64,000 nt of DNA from Dasyornis broadbenti (taxonomy: Eukaryota > Chordata > Aves > Passeriformes > Dasyornithidae): contig VZRN01004187.1 in the NCBI GenBank assembly GCA_013397935.1, positions 12,871 to 76,870 on the forward strand. Direction: 5' to 3'. Within the stretch, counting starts at the first letter, position 1. Each line of letters begins with the position of its first letter. The notes beneath the pieces were generated by a model. That model was not told the origin of the DNA. It made no database searches and was given only the letters and a program-made list of their open reading frames with translations. A program made the position numbers and the translations under genes. Positions 35,901-49,069 of this stretch are shown piece by piece.

Positions 35901-38900
35901 AGGGATCCCTGAGCAGCCCTGTCTCATCCCAGGGGTCCCCGAATGGAATACCCTGGTCCATCCTGGTTGTCCACAAGCCATCCTGTCCCATCCTGGTCTC
36001 TGAGCAGCCCTGTCCCATCCCAGGGGTCCCCAAGCCACCCTGCCCCATCCTGGTCCCCGAGCAGCCCCATGCCATCCTGGGCGTCCCCAAACCACCCTGT
36101 CCCACCCATTCTGGTCCCTGAGCAGCCCCATCCCATCCTGGCTGTCCCCAGACTGCCCTGTCCCATCCCGCTCCCCGAGCAGCCCCTTGCCATGCCAGGG
36201 CAGCCCCATCCCGGCGCTCACCCTTGGCGGTGCTGGAGATGCTGGCGGTGCCCGAGGCCAGGCCGGGCGCCCCGCGGCAGGCGCGCTCCAAGCTGTTGTG
36301 CTGCTTGGCTAGCTGCTCGATGGTCTCCTCCAGCCGGATCCGCTGCTCCCGCTCATGCTGCAGCAGCCGCTGCCATTTCCGGCTGTGGCTCTCGGCTAAG
36401 TCCAGGAAATCGCGGCAGGCCTGCGGCAGAAGGGACAGGTCAGCTGAGGCACGGCACACGGTGACCCTGGGGCTGGTGCCCCAACACCCGCTCCTGCTCC
36501 TCTCCCAGGAGCGTGGTTCGACCAACTCCCAGAGCTTTGCTCATTCCCCACATGCGCAGTCCAGCTCCACGTCCAAAGCTGAATCACCTCCAAGGATGTG
36601 GCTGCAACACAGACACCTGCCCCAGGTCCAGGATGTGCCCTGTGCATGGCAGCCTGGCCCTGGCCCTGTCCCCATCCCTGACCGCACTGTGCTCCTCAGG
36701 AGCCCAAGCTGGGCTCTCACACCCCTCAGGGCTTGAGCAGCACCTTCATCCCCAAATCCAGCAAATAAGAAGCTGGATGGGATAATGATTCCTCCAGGGA
36801 CAGACACAGACAGGAGAGGATCACAGAAATCATGGAATGGTTTGGACTGGAAGGGACATAAAGATCATCCAGTTCCATGGGCAGGGACACCTTCCACTGT
36901 CCCAGGATCCAAGCTTTGTCCAAGCCCTTGCACACTTCCAGGGATCCAGGGGCAGGCACAGCTTCTGTGAGCTGCTTAAGCCGGGTGCCAGCGACCCCTG
37001 TGCTCCAGGGAGGCAGAGAGGGAGGATGTCCAGCTTCTCCCTGGAGCTGCACAGCCCAGGACACAACATAAGGCCTGGCCTGGCCCCTGCAACACATCCA
37101 GAACTCCCCATTCCCTCCCCTACAAGCCCTGGGGACCCGCCAGCCATGGGGATCCCGCGGATGCGCTGGGCACAGGGAAGGAGGGCTCAGGGAATGCTCC
37201 AAGTGAAGCCCCACACAGCATCCCCATCCTGTGCCACCGTGCAGGGGACAGCTGGGACACCCCAACCCAGGCTGCCAGGAGAAGCCCTCGGCAATCACCC
37301 TCCTCCCAAAGCTCCCAGGCCCCTCAGGACTGGCATCACCCAGCCCCAGCTGCACTGGACTCCCAGTGGGAGATTTCCGGGAGCAGGATGTCCGCCCAGG
37401 GCCGGGACACCGGGATGCTGGCGGCAGTCCCACACTGCCTCATCCCAGACAATGCTCTCACAGGACAGACCAGCCCTCACGGCTCTATTTTTAGGTTATT
37501 TTCCATCTTGGATGAAACCCTGAGTTCCCGTGGCCTCGCCGCTTCCTTTGCCATCAGCCCCACGTGCAGCTGAGCACAGAGGCAGGGCTGCTCTTCCCAC
37601 CCCAAATCTCTGCAAGATGGGACACATTAAACTTCTTCTTACATTTCAAAGTAGGAAAATAAGATTTTTATGGAAATTCTCTAGGAGCTGGCAACCTGAA
37701 GGGGAATTAACTGTGCTTGTGCAACTCATTGTCATTCCAAGGTAGGTCCAATGGATAAATGCTGGCTGAAAAACTCAAACCTACTCAAAAGTGAAAAAAA
37801 ACCAGAGTTTTGGATGCCTGACAGAATTTAGAACCATCCCCAGGACTTGCTTGTTTTCTGTTTCCAGCTATTTGGATTCCACAGATGATTTATCCAGCTC
37901 TTGGCAGGTTACTCAGAATTTGGGCTGCAGGTGGCACCTGAGAATCGAGGTAACTCCTGCTCAAGGAGCAGTTTCAGGGTTTCAGCTTCCATGACTTTTA
38001 CCAGGATTTTTCAAAGGAAAACTCCAATTCATCAGTTCTTCATCAAACCTTTTTTTTTGGATAGGAGCAGGATTTGAGCCTCATCCAGAGGAAGTTTTTC
38101 CTTCAAGGTTTTGCTTTAAACACACCTGGAACGTGGAAGGACCAGACCCTACGTGTGTCCCCTCCGTCACCCCTTTGCCGCTTTTCCAGTTGAAGGCAGA
38201 GAGAGCTCAGGGTCCCGTTCCCCCAGATTCCTGGCTGTGCTCCCATCCTACGTATGTTCAAAACTGGGATCAGTTTTGGGCCCCTCCTGACAAGAGACAC
38301 CTGGAGGGGCTGGAGGTGTCCAGGGAAGGGAACGGAGCTGGGGAAGGGCTGGAGCCCCAGGAGCGGCTGAGGGAGCTGGGAAAGGGCTCAGGCTGGAGCA
38401 GAGGAGGCTCAGGGGGAACCTTGTGGCTCTGCACAGCTCCTGACAGGAGGGGGCAGCCGGGGGGGGTCAGGCTCTGCTGCCAGGGAACAGGGACAGGAGG
38501 AGAGGGAATGGCCTCAGGCTGGGCCAGGGGAGGCTCAGCTTGGATATTGGGAAAAATTCCTTCCTGGAAAGGGTGGTCAGTGTGGCAGAGCTGCCTTAAT
38601 GGCTCATCCCACAATTGTGTCCATGCGGATTTAGGAGCCATTAGGGCTTTAACAGCCCCATGGATGTGGCACTTGGGGACATGGGGCACTGGTGGCCTTG
38701 GCAGTGCTGGGGAATGTTTGGACTTGATGATCTCAGAGGACCAGAGCAGAGCCCACATTCTCAGGGCTGTGTTTTCACCTCTTCTGGAAACAACTCAGCT
38801 CCTCGCCACCCCAGTTCCTGCTGGGAGCCACCCACAGCCCAAAGCCCACAGGGATCCTGCCCTGGCCCCTCCAGTGTCACCAGCCGAGGCCAGCCGCTGG

Positions 38901-41900
38901 CTGTGTGTGTCCCATGGATGCACTGAGCTAAGAGGATGAAACCAGGACAAATAATGGGATATGGCCATGACCTTCCCACCCCCGCAAAGCTCATTATCTG
39001 CTCCAAGGGTCCAGCTCCACAGGCAGCAGGCACAGGAATGCCCAGGCTGGCACCGAGGGTGGGAACTGCCAGCTGCTCCCAGCTCAGGAGCTGAGCGCTT
39101 TAAAACGAGATCACCTGTAATTATCCTACTGCAATTAACCACGGGCTGGGAGGTGTAACAGGGAATTAGGGGAAAGGAGGTAATTACGGAGGAGCCATGG
39201 GAAGGCAAGGCTGGGAGCTGCGAGGAGAAATGGCTCCAGCAGCTGATAGGAATCAACATCCTAATAAAAACCAGCAGGGAACACCTTGGAATCTCCCATC
39301 CCAAAGCTTCCCAGAGGATTCCATGCTGTATCCCAAAGGGAAATCTGCACCAACAGGCTTCATTTAGAGCCAGGTTTAAAAAAAACAAACAATCCACGTG
39401 ATGGAGAATGGTTGTCAGCATTGCAGAGTGTGGGGAGGTTTCGGGAAGATGATCGGGGTGGTCCTCACGGGGCCGCAGATCCCGCCATGGGCTGTGGGGC
39501 TTCCATGGAGCAGGTCAGGACAAGGCGTGGTCTTGGCAGAATCCCACAGCTGTGTCCATGTGGATTTAGGAGCCATCTGGGATGGTTCCTAACATGATTC
39601 CCTGGTTTTGAAAGGCTGTAGGGGCCCCCTCTCTGCAGCCTCTTCCTCTGTGATTCAGACGACGGCTTGATCCAAACCCGGATCAAAGGATTCAGATCAA
39701 TACAAACCAGGATTATGTTCGCTGGAAGAGAAACGGACGCCAGGGGTGGAGAGGGGAGAATATCCTGCAAGAGGGATCTCTCAAACTCAGCTGCCAGTGG
39801 CAGCCAAGCAAATTAAAGTGATTAATTTGGGTTTATACCCACTGCAGCCAGGCAGTGCCATTCCTCAGGGTGCTGCTCCCACCAAACAGGGATCAGGGGA
39901 TATTTTTTCACTGAACTCAATCCTGAGCCAAAACTCATCCCTGCGTGGAACGAGGGCTGCAGTGCACTGGGCTGAGGAGCTCAGACACGAATATCCCAGC
40001 TCATCACTCATTCCCAGCATTAATCTCCCTGCCTTGGTGTTCCCAAAGCACAAACAATCCCAGCCACCGAGCAGGAGCAACACCTCGAAATCCAGCTTAT
40101 AAAATTCTCATGGAGAGGTGGCTAAATTTAGTTCCAGCTGAACTTGGTCAGGGATGTAAGCAAGACTCAGCCACAAATCCACGCTAGGCTGGCACAGGGA
40201 CACAGGACAGCAGGAAGAGACTCCTTGAGGAACGCACCCAAAGCCCAGCACAGAGCCCAGGCTGAAGGATGAAAGTGCAGGAAAAGTGATTCCTCAGCGA
40301 GCTCTAGGGCTGAGGTGTCGAGGCCAGGAAGCTACAGCCTCAGGAGGCAGCACTGTTCTCAGAGCTCTCCCAGGATCCACCCTCTGGAGAGCAGAAAATG
40401 AGGAATGGGCAGAGGATGCTGTGCCCATCCCCACATGCTTCTCACCCCACCAGGAGCCTGGATTTATCCTTCACAGCATCCAAACTGCTGCCTCCCACTC
40501 ACACAGGGGACAGCAGGAACAGGAGGTGACAGAACATGACCCGAATTTTGCCCCGGGGCCAGAGCTGGATCGAATCCCAAAGTCCCCAAGGCTGCTCTGC
40601 CTCAGCATCATCACAGCACAGATGGGGCTGGAGAGCAGCAGCCAGGCTGACAGGCCACCAGTGACCAGAGATAAAAGCAAGCTCCATCCATGTGCAGTCC
40701 CAGATCCCAGGGAATCCCAGTGTTACCTGCAAAGAGGTGGCAGGAGGGACAAAGGTGGTTTCTCCTCCTCTCCGTGGCTGGAAAAAGTTGTGGCAGCTCC
40801 TAATCCAGCACTGGCTGATGGAACAGAGAAGCACAGCCAAGACAGGGAGGCACAGCCAAGGTGGCCGAAAGAAATGGAAAAATACCACCGAGGCTCCTGC
40901 AAATTGCCATGGAGGAAGAGGCAAAATGCCATGGAGACCCTGCTGGGGAGCAGGAGGTGAGACTCGGTGCCATGAGCTCTGTGGTGCCTCCCTGTGCCCA
41001 GCAGCGCCACCGCCAAGGGCACATTTAGCACCTTTCACACATTTGTCACGGCAAATATCCCGATTTCACAGCTTGTTGCTGGCTAATGGGAACGTCGTTA
41101 ACAGTCCCAGGATTATTCATGCAGCAGAAAACGATCACCCCGAGGTCACCCATGCCCTGCCAAGGTGGTGGTGTCACACAGCTGCGGGGATCTCTGCTTC
41201 CTCAGTGGAGCAAACAGTCAGAATCGGATGGAAGGAACAAAGAGATGAGGTTAATTAGCTTGAAAGGGTAAATGATCACAGCAAGGCCTGCCAGACTTCA
41301 TAGAGTCATGGAATGGATTGGCTGGAAGGGACCTTAAAGCCCATCCAGTCTCTCCTCCTGCCACGGGCAGCGACAGCTTCCACTGTCCCAGGTTATTCCA
41401 ACCTGGCCTTGGACATTTCCAGGGATCCAGGGGCAGCCACAGCTGCTCTGGGCACCCTGTGCCAGGGCCTTCCCACCCTCCCAGGGAACAATTCCTGCCT
41501 GGGGTCAACCTGTCTCACCACAGGGTGACAACCTCTGAGGTAGCCCCAGCACAGCTGAGCATTCCCCATCTCCAGCACAACGGCGACGGGCGCCAAGGGA
41601 ATGCGCTCACATCTGCAATCCCACCTGCCCCAGCATCCCGGAGGATCAGCACCGCAAATCCAACCTTTGGGCAGGAGAAATCCAGCAGGGAAGTGCCTGC
41701 TGTTGTGGGAGCAACACCTCCTGCTCCTCAACCATGAGACAAGGACCACTTCATGGCCCAGGAGTGACGGGAGAGGAGGCAACTGCCAGATGCATTCAAT
41801 CATCTCTTTTTCTTCGCTGAATTACAGAGCAGGAGCCGTCACTGCACTCAGCGGGGACAGAGCTCTGCCGTTCCGAGTGCCTGGGAGATAAGTGCTCCCT

Positions 41901-44900
41901 TCCTTCCTGGAGTCATCAAAACCCTGGGACACAGCTGGCTGCTGCTTGCTGCACAGCAGCCCCCCGAGGGAAGGGCGACTGCGGAGCTGTGTTTAGCTCT
42001 GAACACAGCGTGAAACCAGGGACTCGCAGCATCATGGGCTGGGTGGGAAGGGACCTTGGAGCTCATTCCTTTCCACCCTCTCCATGGGCAGGGACACCTT
42101 CCACGGAGTTCCTCCAAGCCCTGAACACTTCCAGGGACGAGGCTGAAGCCATCTGAGTTCGAAGTGGTGAGAAACAGTCACACTCTGCCATTGGACCCAA
42201 AGAGGGTTAATTGGTCCTTCCTCCCCAAAAAACACTCGGAGCAGCAAGCGAAATGCAAGGACAGAGCCAACCTGAATCCCAAATCATCCCACACACAGTC
42301 AGATGGCAGCGAGACATGGTTTGGAGTGTGGTCATCTGCTCGACAGCGACGGCACCCACGGCCGTGCCGGGGCCGGAGGCCAGGCTGCTGCTCAGCACCA
42401 CATCAACACAGACTGCTTAAATAACAGCGAATCCGTCCCAAATCCTTGGAGTGACCCTCAGCCGGCAGCCCGGCTGTGTGAAGCAAGATGCAGGAACACC
42501 AGGAACTGCTTCTCCCTGGGGCAGGGCTGGTGGGGAGAGCTGGGCTGAGCCTCCACACATCGCGACACCCCAAGAAACCAAGGTGATGTTGCATAAACCC
42601 TGTGAGGGCTGCAGGTGCAAGCTCAACGCTGAAAATCATCCCACTCTCTTTGCGTCCAGGGAAAATAGGTGCTACAAAAATGCACAGACATGGAAAAGAT
42701 CCTTAGTGCCCTGACAGGAAGTGGGCAGACAGCAGAGCAGGCTCCAGGCATCCCTCGGTGCCACTGTCAGCAGCTCAGCCGGAGCCCCAGCGCTTGAACA
42801 AGGTGCTCCCAGGATCCCTGACAGTCCCATTCCACAGGACACCTTGTGCCCCAGCTGTGCCTGCTTCTCTCTGGAGACTGCGGACTCCCTGAGAGTCAGA
42901 GATGTCCAAGATGGAGATGTACAAGATAGAGGAATCCAAGATAGAGATGTCCAGGACAGAGAAGTCCAAGATGGAGACACCCACACTGTGGTGGGGGTCA
43001 GATCCTGTCTCCTGTTTGTGTCTCTGGCAATTTTACCACCTTATCATGTTATTTTGGGCCATCTGCTTAAATGTCACGGACATACCAGTGTTCCAACCAG
43101 CTCCATCCTGGCCAGGAGCTTCCTCAGAACTGAGCTCATCCCAAAGCTCATCCCGAAGCACCGTGGCTGGCACGGCGTGCAGACCCCGCCTGCAGTGCCG
43201 CTGTCACCGCCGTGGAATCCACCCCATGCAATACAGAGGGGATTAGTGGGAAACAGCGGCAAATCCGCCAGGCCGGCTGTGCTAAGAGCCTCTAATCCCA
43301 GCCCCACGCAGCCTCCATGGAGGAGGGATCATGGACCCATCCGGAATCGGCGGCACTGGGCAGCAGAGGAGCTCATGGTCACTGTGGTTCTGGGAAGGGG
43401 AATGAGCCAGCACTGCCCACGGGTTACAGACCAAAGCGATGCCAGCCTGGAGCTGCGCCACGGGAAGGATCTGGGTCTGGTTTCTGGTGGAAAAACAACG
43501 AAGGAATTTGCTGGATACTCCGAGGTGTCGGTACTACCAGCTCTTCCATCCCAAACCTCACTGAGCAGCACCCAGCAGCCTCTACTGGCCATGCCAGAGG
43601 GTGCCAAGGACATGCTGGGACCAGTACAGAAGATACCCTGGGGGCTGAGCCTGTGCTGGGAGCTCCTGCTGCACAGCGGTCATCCCAGAACTGTGTCCCT
43701 GCAGAGCTTCCCTGCTCTCCTCTGGCCATGCAAAGTCTCAGGCTTATCCTCCTGGTGCTCTCACCTGCCTGCACAGCAGCAGGGCCTCTCCACTGCCACC
43801 TCTGCCAAAAATCCCCTCCTCGGGAAGCCCCCGGCACTGGCTCTTCCCCTGCAGGGAGGTACCTCCAGGTGGCTGCTGCAGATTCTTCACTCCCCTTCAC
43901 TTTCCCAAACCCCCAAACCTACCCCAGCAGCGGGGGACCCTCCCAGGTGGACCCCACCACGAGGAGAGCAGCTGATCTCCACTTGCAGGCTCCTGGAGCC
44001 CCGATCCTGGCGCTGGTGAGCCCGGAGAGCTCTGTCCCGCCGACGGCTCCCAGGTTTCCTGAGGCTCTTGCTGGCCGCTTTCCTCATCCCCTGATGGAGC
44101 AGATTCCAGGCTGGAGGAGCATCTGTCCAAGCACTCGGCGGCAGGAGCAGCTGGCACTGCCCGCGGGCAGCTCCGACCCCGGGATCTGCAGGAAGCTGCC
44201 TCGGATTGTCCCTCGGACTCAGCCTCGTGCAAACCTCCCCGCGGTACGAGAGGGGCTGCAGGAGCAGCAGCAGCCCCCCACAATCCCCTCATCTCCCAAC
44301 GCCACAACCTCTTCCTGGGTAAATCCACGGGAGAGCAGAGCTGCCATTCCAGTGCTTTTTCCTTCGACAGACACTGGAGGAAGGAGCTGGAGTGAAGCAT
44401 CTCAGCGCAGCAGCCCAGGGAAGAGGCAAACACAACCCTTGTGACCCCAAAGGGATTCACCCAGCAATGCTTTGGTATTTGCCCTCCCCACGGCCCCATC
44501 CTGCCCCAGGCTCCAGGCAGGGATGAGGATCCCAGGAGGATCCCTGGGCACAGATTGATGGCAGAGGCGGTGCCTGGCTGGGCTGGCTCCCAGCTCAGCA
44601 GAGCTGCTGCTCAAGCCCAGGCACTGCTGACGGTGCAGGGCCTTGCTGAGCCCACCAGCACAGCCCTGCTGACCCAGCAGCACGGCACAAACGCTCCCAA
44701 CTCTCCTCGGTGGGAAAGTCATCCCTCTCAGCCAAAAAAAGCCAGGAGGGAAGAGCTGCAGGAGGCACCCTCGGGTACCGAGGACAGATTCATCCTCCCT
44801 CTTCTTGCACGAGGTTCTGAGGGGAGCCCTGCGAGAGTCTGAAGCCTTCTGGGGGTCAGATGGACACGAGGAAGAGGAAGGGAAGGAGGAAAGGTGAAAA

Positions 44901-47900
44901 CCCCCAAGGCAGGGTGAGCAGGAGCACCCACTGAAAGCCCCAACACAGAGGCCACACGGCCACACACGAGGTCTGAGCACCCACACGCCTGATAAAATCT
45001 GGCTGGAAGCACTCAGGGAATGATGATGAGGAGGGGAGTGGGAGGAAGGCACTGCCTGTCTGAACAGATCTGATCAGAGTTACCCTCACACCTCTACATT
45101 TAAAAAGCATCACAGGATGCTCTGAGAAAGGCGCAGCAGCTGCGAGCGCAGGGGCCAGGCTCCACATCTCATCTCCCCATCTCCACATGTCCCCATCTCC
45201 ATTTCCCTGGCCCCACCCAAGCAGGGACAGACCCCAGGGTGCTGCTATCCCCCTCCCACCCCCCCCTGCAGTCAGAGCAAAGCACCCACCAGGTATNNNN
45301 NNTCCTCGTCAGCGCGGCACATCCACAGCAGGAACATGCAGGACACCCAGAGCCCTCGCTGCAGCCCTCTCATCCGAGGGGGATTAGGGCTGGGTTAGGG
45401 ATTTAATCCCACTGCCGGGACTTTTCTGGGTCGGTGGCATGGTTTGCAAGGCGCTGATTAGTGCGCGTCGTTAGCGCAGCACGGATAATTAACACAGCCT
45501 GTGCCACATGTCAGCGAGAGCTCCTGCGCCATCACCCTCGCCACGGGCACGGGGGACAAGCCCTGGCTCCCTGTGGGGTTTAGCTGGAATTTTGGGCAGC
45601 AGAGCAGCTGCCTGGGGTCACGGAGGGAATCCCTGCCCTAAGGAAGCAAATCCAGGGGTTAAAGATGGAGTTTTCTCGCTGCAGCGCTGGAATTAACCCC
45701 TGGATGCACAGGCAGAGCTCCTCCAGCCCATTGGCAGTGAACTGGGAGCAGCCCAGCAGGCTGCTGGTCCCTTCCTGCTGCCCAGATGGAGGATGCCAGG
45801 CCCATCACCCTGCCTGTGCCGTGATGGGTTTGGGGACCCCAAGGGACAGCTCCGTGTTCATCCATACTGGGAACCAGTTCAGCACAGGGACAGGCCCAAG
45901 GGATGGACCAGCAGCACCACCCTGGCCCCACGGTCATCCCAGGGCGGTGATGCCAGGGACTCTGCTCCCTCCCAGATTTAAACAGTTTTCCAGGCAGACA
46001 CAGACACACACACACGGGGTGTATCCATCACCTACCACTGGATAAACCCCCAGAGCTCACACACCGGGCTGGAGCCTGCGCTGGGCATCGTGGGGCTGCT
46101 CAGAGCAGGGGCTCAGCACATCTGAGTTCATATGGAAACAGTTTGGGGAGGGTGGATTAATTACAGCAGCATTCCCACAGGGCAGAGGGGGCTCAGTGCT
46201 CCACAGGGAAGCTGGAGGCAGAGGAGAAAGCACATCTTGTGCCCAGGCAGCTCATTCCAGCACGGGCACCCAGAGGGCTCCAAACAAACCAACTCCACCA
46301 GGCAGATGCCACTCGGAGCCCCCAGGAGCCCAGCGTGGCTGTAGGGAGAGGCCAGCGGTTCCTTGAGCCTCTGGCACGTGGCACAGGGCCACCCAACAAC
46401 TGCTGGTGAGCTGGAGCACAGCCCTGGAGGCATCCACAGGGAGAAATCCTGCTGGGGCTGGAGGATGCAGCCTCTGGGATGCTGCTGGGTATCTCGGAGA
46501 GGCTTAAACCAACAGCCCGCGGCCCCATTCCTGGAGGAGAGGCAGCACATGCTGCTGACCATCTCACTCAGCTTCCAGCTCCGTGTTTCACACTCTTGGA
46601 GGCCCTCCCAGCAGGTCTGGGGGATGGAAGGTGCTCTGAGCTGTCGCAGGTGCTGCTGCTCCAGGCAGGTTCATTCCCACGGGAAAGGAAAATGCGGATG
46701 GGAAATCGGCCTGCCTCGAAGCGGGGCTGGCATCCCTGCAGGACAGGCTGGGGTGGCCACTCCAGGTGAGTCCCTGGTGTTCCTAGGACCGCCTGCTCCA
46801 GGCGGTCCCTCCTCACCAAATCCTGATGGAGCAGCATCCCCCACCCAGCACCGCACTCCTGCCCCTCTCACCCTTCCTGGTCTGGGCTGCACCAGCCCAG
46901 CAGAGCCTTCCTGCTCCTCTGCCCCTCCAAAATGTCAAGGAAAAACACAAACTAACCCAGGAATGACACAGGCAAGCCCAAGCCCTGCTGCTCTCCACGC
47001 TCCCGTCCCTCGAGGAAGCACAAAGCTCTGCCGTAGCATCCCCATTCCCATTAAAAACCTATTTCCATCACCACCCACAGCCCTGTGAGCTCTTCCCGAC
47101 GCCCAAACTGGCTTCCTCAGCGCATCCACACATCCCTCCTGCCTGCTGGCTCCTGCTGAACTAGGAGACGGAGCTTTCCCCACTCCCTGGATGAGTCTAC
47201 ACAACTCAACGCTGCTCCGGATCCTCTGGGCCTCTCATTATCCCGGTCATTTGCTGCTTCTTATTTTCACACCCCTCCCACTCCTCCCCCGTGGCAGATT
47301 GTGCCTTGGCTTTCCATGTCTGCTGCCCAGCCCTGCTGACACGGGGCTGCTCCATCCCAGCGAGCCTGGGCTCTGCCTGCTGCAATTCCAACAGAGAGCA
47401 GAGCCAACAGGAGGCTCACAGAGCTCTGGGCTTTAAGCCCTGCGCCGGCCAAGCCCGGCACGTCTGAAATGCTCACCTGGAACACGACAGCCCTGCTCTG
47501 CCTCTGCCCAAACCTCTCCCCATCAGCCCCAGCACCACCTGCCCAGGTGACGCTCCCACCCTCTGGAGTGAAGCACCCAGCACACCAGAGAGCACCCAGA
47601 GAGCAGAGGGATCGTCACCTTCGCGGCAAAGCTCTCGCATTTCCATCTCTATTTATTTATTTCCTGTGCTTGCTGCGCTCCCCGCGGCTCCGGGGCCATT
47701 TACATAATCGGATCAGAGGCAGCTGCACAGGAACTGCACGCGCCGGCCCCAGAGCTCCCAGCCCTTCTCCCCAGGAGCACCCTTCCCTCCCCTGGAGCAC
47801 CCATTCCTTCACTGGAGCATCCACCCTTCCCCAGAGCATCTATCCCTTCTTCCCAGGAAAACTTATTCCTTCCCTCGAGCACCCATTCTTCCACTGGAGC

Positions 47901-49038
47901 ACCCACCTTTTCTCCCCCTAGCACTCCTCCCTTCCCTGAAGCACTCATTCCTTCTTCCCTGAACACTCAATCCTTCCCTGGAGCACCCATTCCTTCACTG
48001 GAGCATCCATCCCTTCCTTGAAGCACTCATCCCTTCCTCCCTGGAACACTCAACCCTTTCCTGGTGCACCCATCCCTTCTTCCCAGTGGCACCCATCTCT
48101 TCCCAGGAGCACCCACCCCTTCCGCTCACAGCCACAGCACCAAACCTCACGGATCCATATCCACTTCCATGGAGCAGATCCATGAGGTTTGGTGCTGCAG
48201 CCAGAGCAGAGCATGGACACACGAGCATCCACGTGCCAGCACCAGCCCAGTGCTTTGGGCTGGAATCTCTCCGGGAAAAACCTGGCGAGCAAGGACAGTT
48301 GAATTTCTCCCGCAAGGAGCTCCTGGCCTGGCAAAAGCACCTTGTGCTCCCATGGGATACGTGCTCAGGGATGGAGGTGGGCAGGAGCAAGGTGTGTTTT
48401 CGCCAGGAAAACTCCCCGTGCTTCCCTGGAGCGGTTTCATGTTCAATACAGAAGATTTTGGGAACTTTGCACTGCACAGAGATCCCCCCCACCCCGCCAC
48501 GAGAGGCTCCTGGCAGCTCCAGAAGGCATCAGCCCATCTCAAAGGAGAATCAAGGCACAGAAAAGGATCCATGCTGGGAAAGGTGGGAGCACCAGTCCCC
48601 ATGACGGGGGGTTCAGCCTGGTCCCCCTTCCTCCTGGTCCTCCCTGACTGCTTGTCCTCCTCTTGCCTTTCTAACCCAGCCCTGCCCACAGCTCCGTCAC
48701 CTCCTCCCAAAACAACGGGCTCAGCAGGGATCTGGGAGAGCCACAACCTCCTCCTGGAGCTGCTCCCATCCTGCTCCTTCCAGGGCACACCCTTTCCCTC
48801 AGGCATCTCCTCAGGATGCCCAGCCACGAGCCGAAGTACCAAAGGATGCTGTTAGAAACAGATCCACAGCATCCACGTGAGAACGTGCCCTGCCACCCCC
48901 CTGGCCCCTCTTACCTGCTTGGAATTTTGGACAAGCCACGTTCCTGCTGTTTTATCCCGGCATGGCAGTTTGTGTGGAATTTCCCACCCTCCAGACAGCC
49001 TCGCTCAAGCTTTTATCACGTCGCAACCACCACAACCT

Positions 49039-49069
<31 letters not shown>

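Noticed and set aside
42721..44019. 432-codon plus-strand open frame in the OSBP2 intron
   Set aside because: Kept open partly by a 15-bp repeat; no domain, no splice signals considered convincing.
48135..48197. Identification of the hairpin as miR-3200
   Set aside because: The arm sequence does not match what I remember of the human microRNA.
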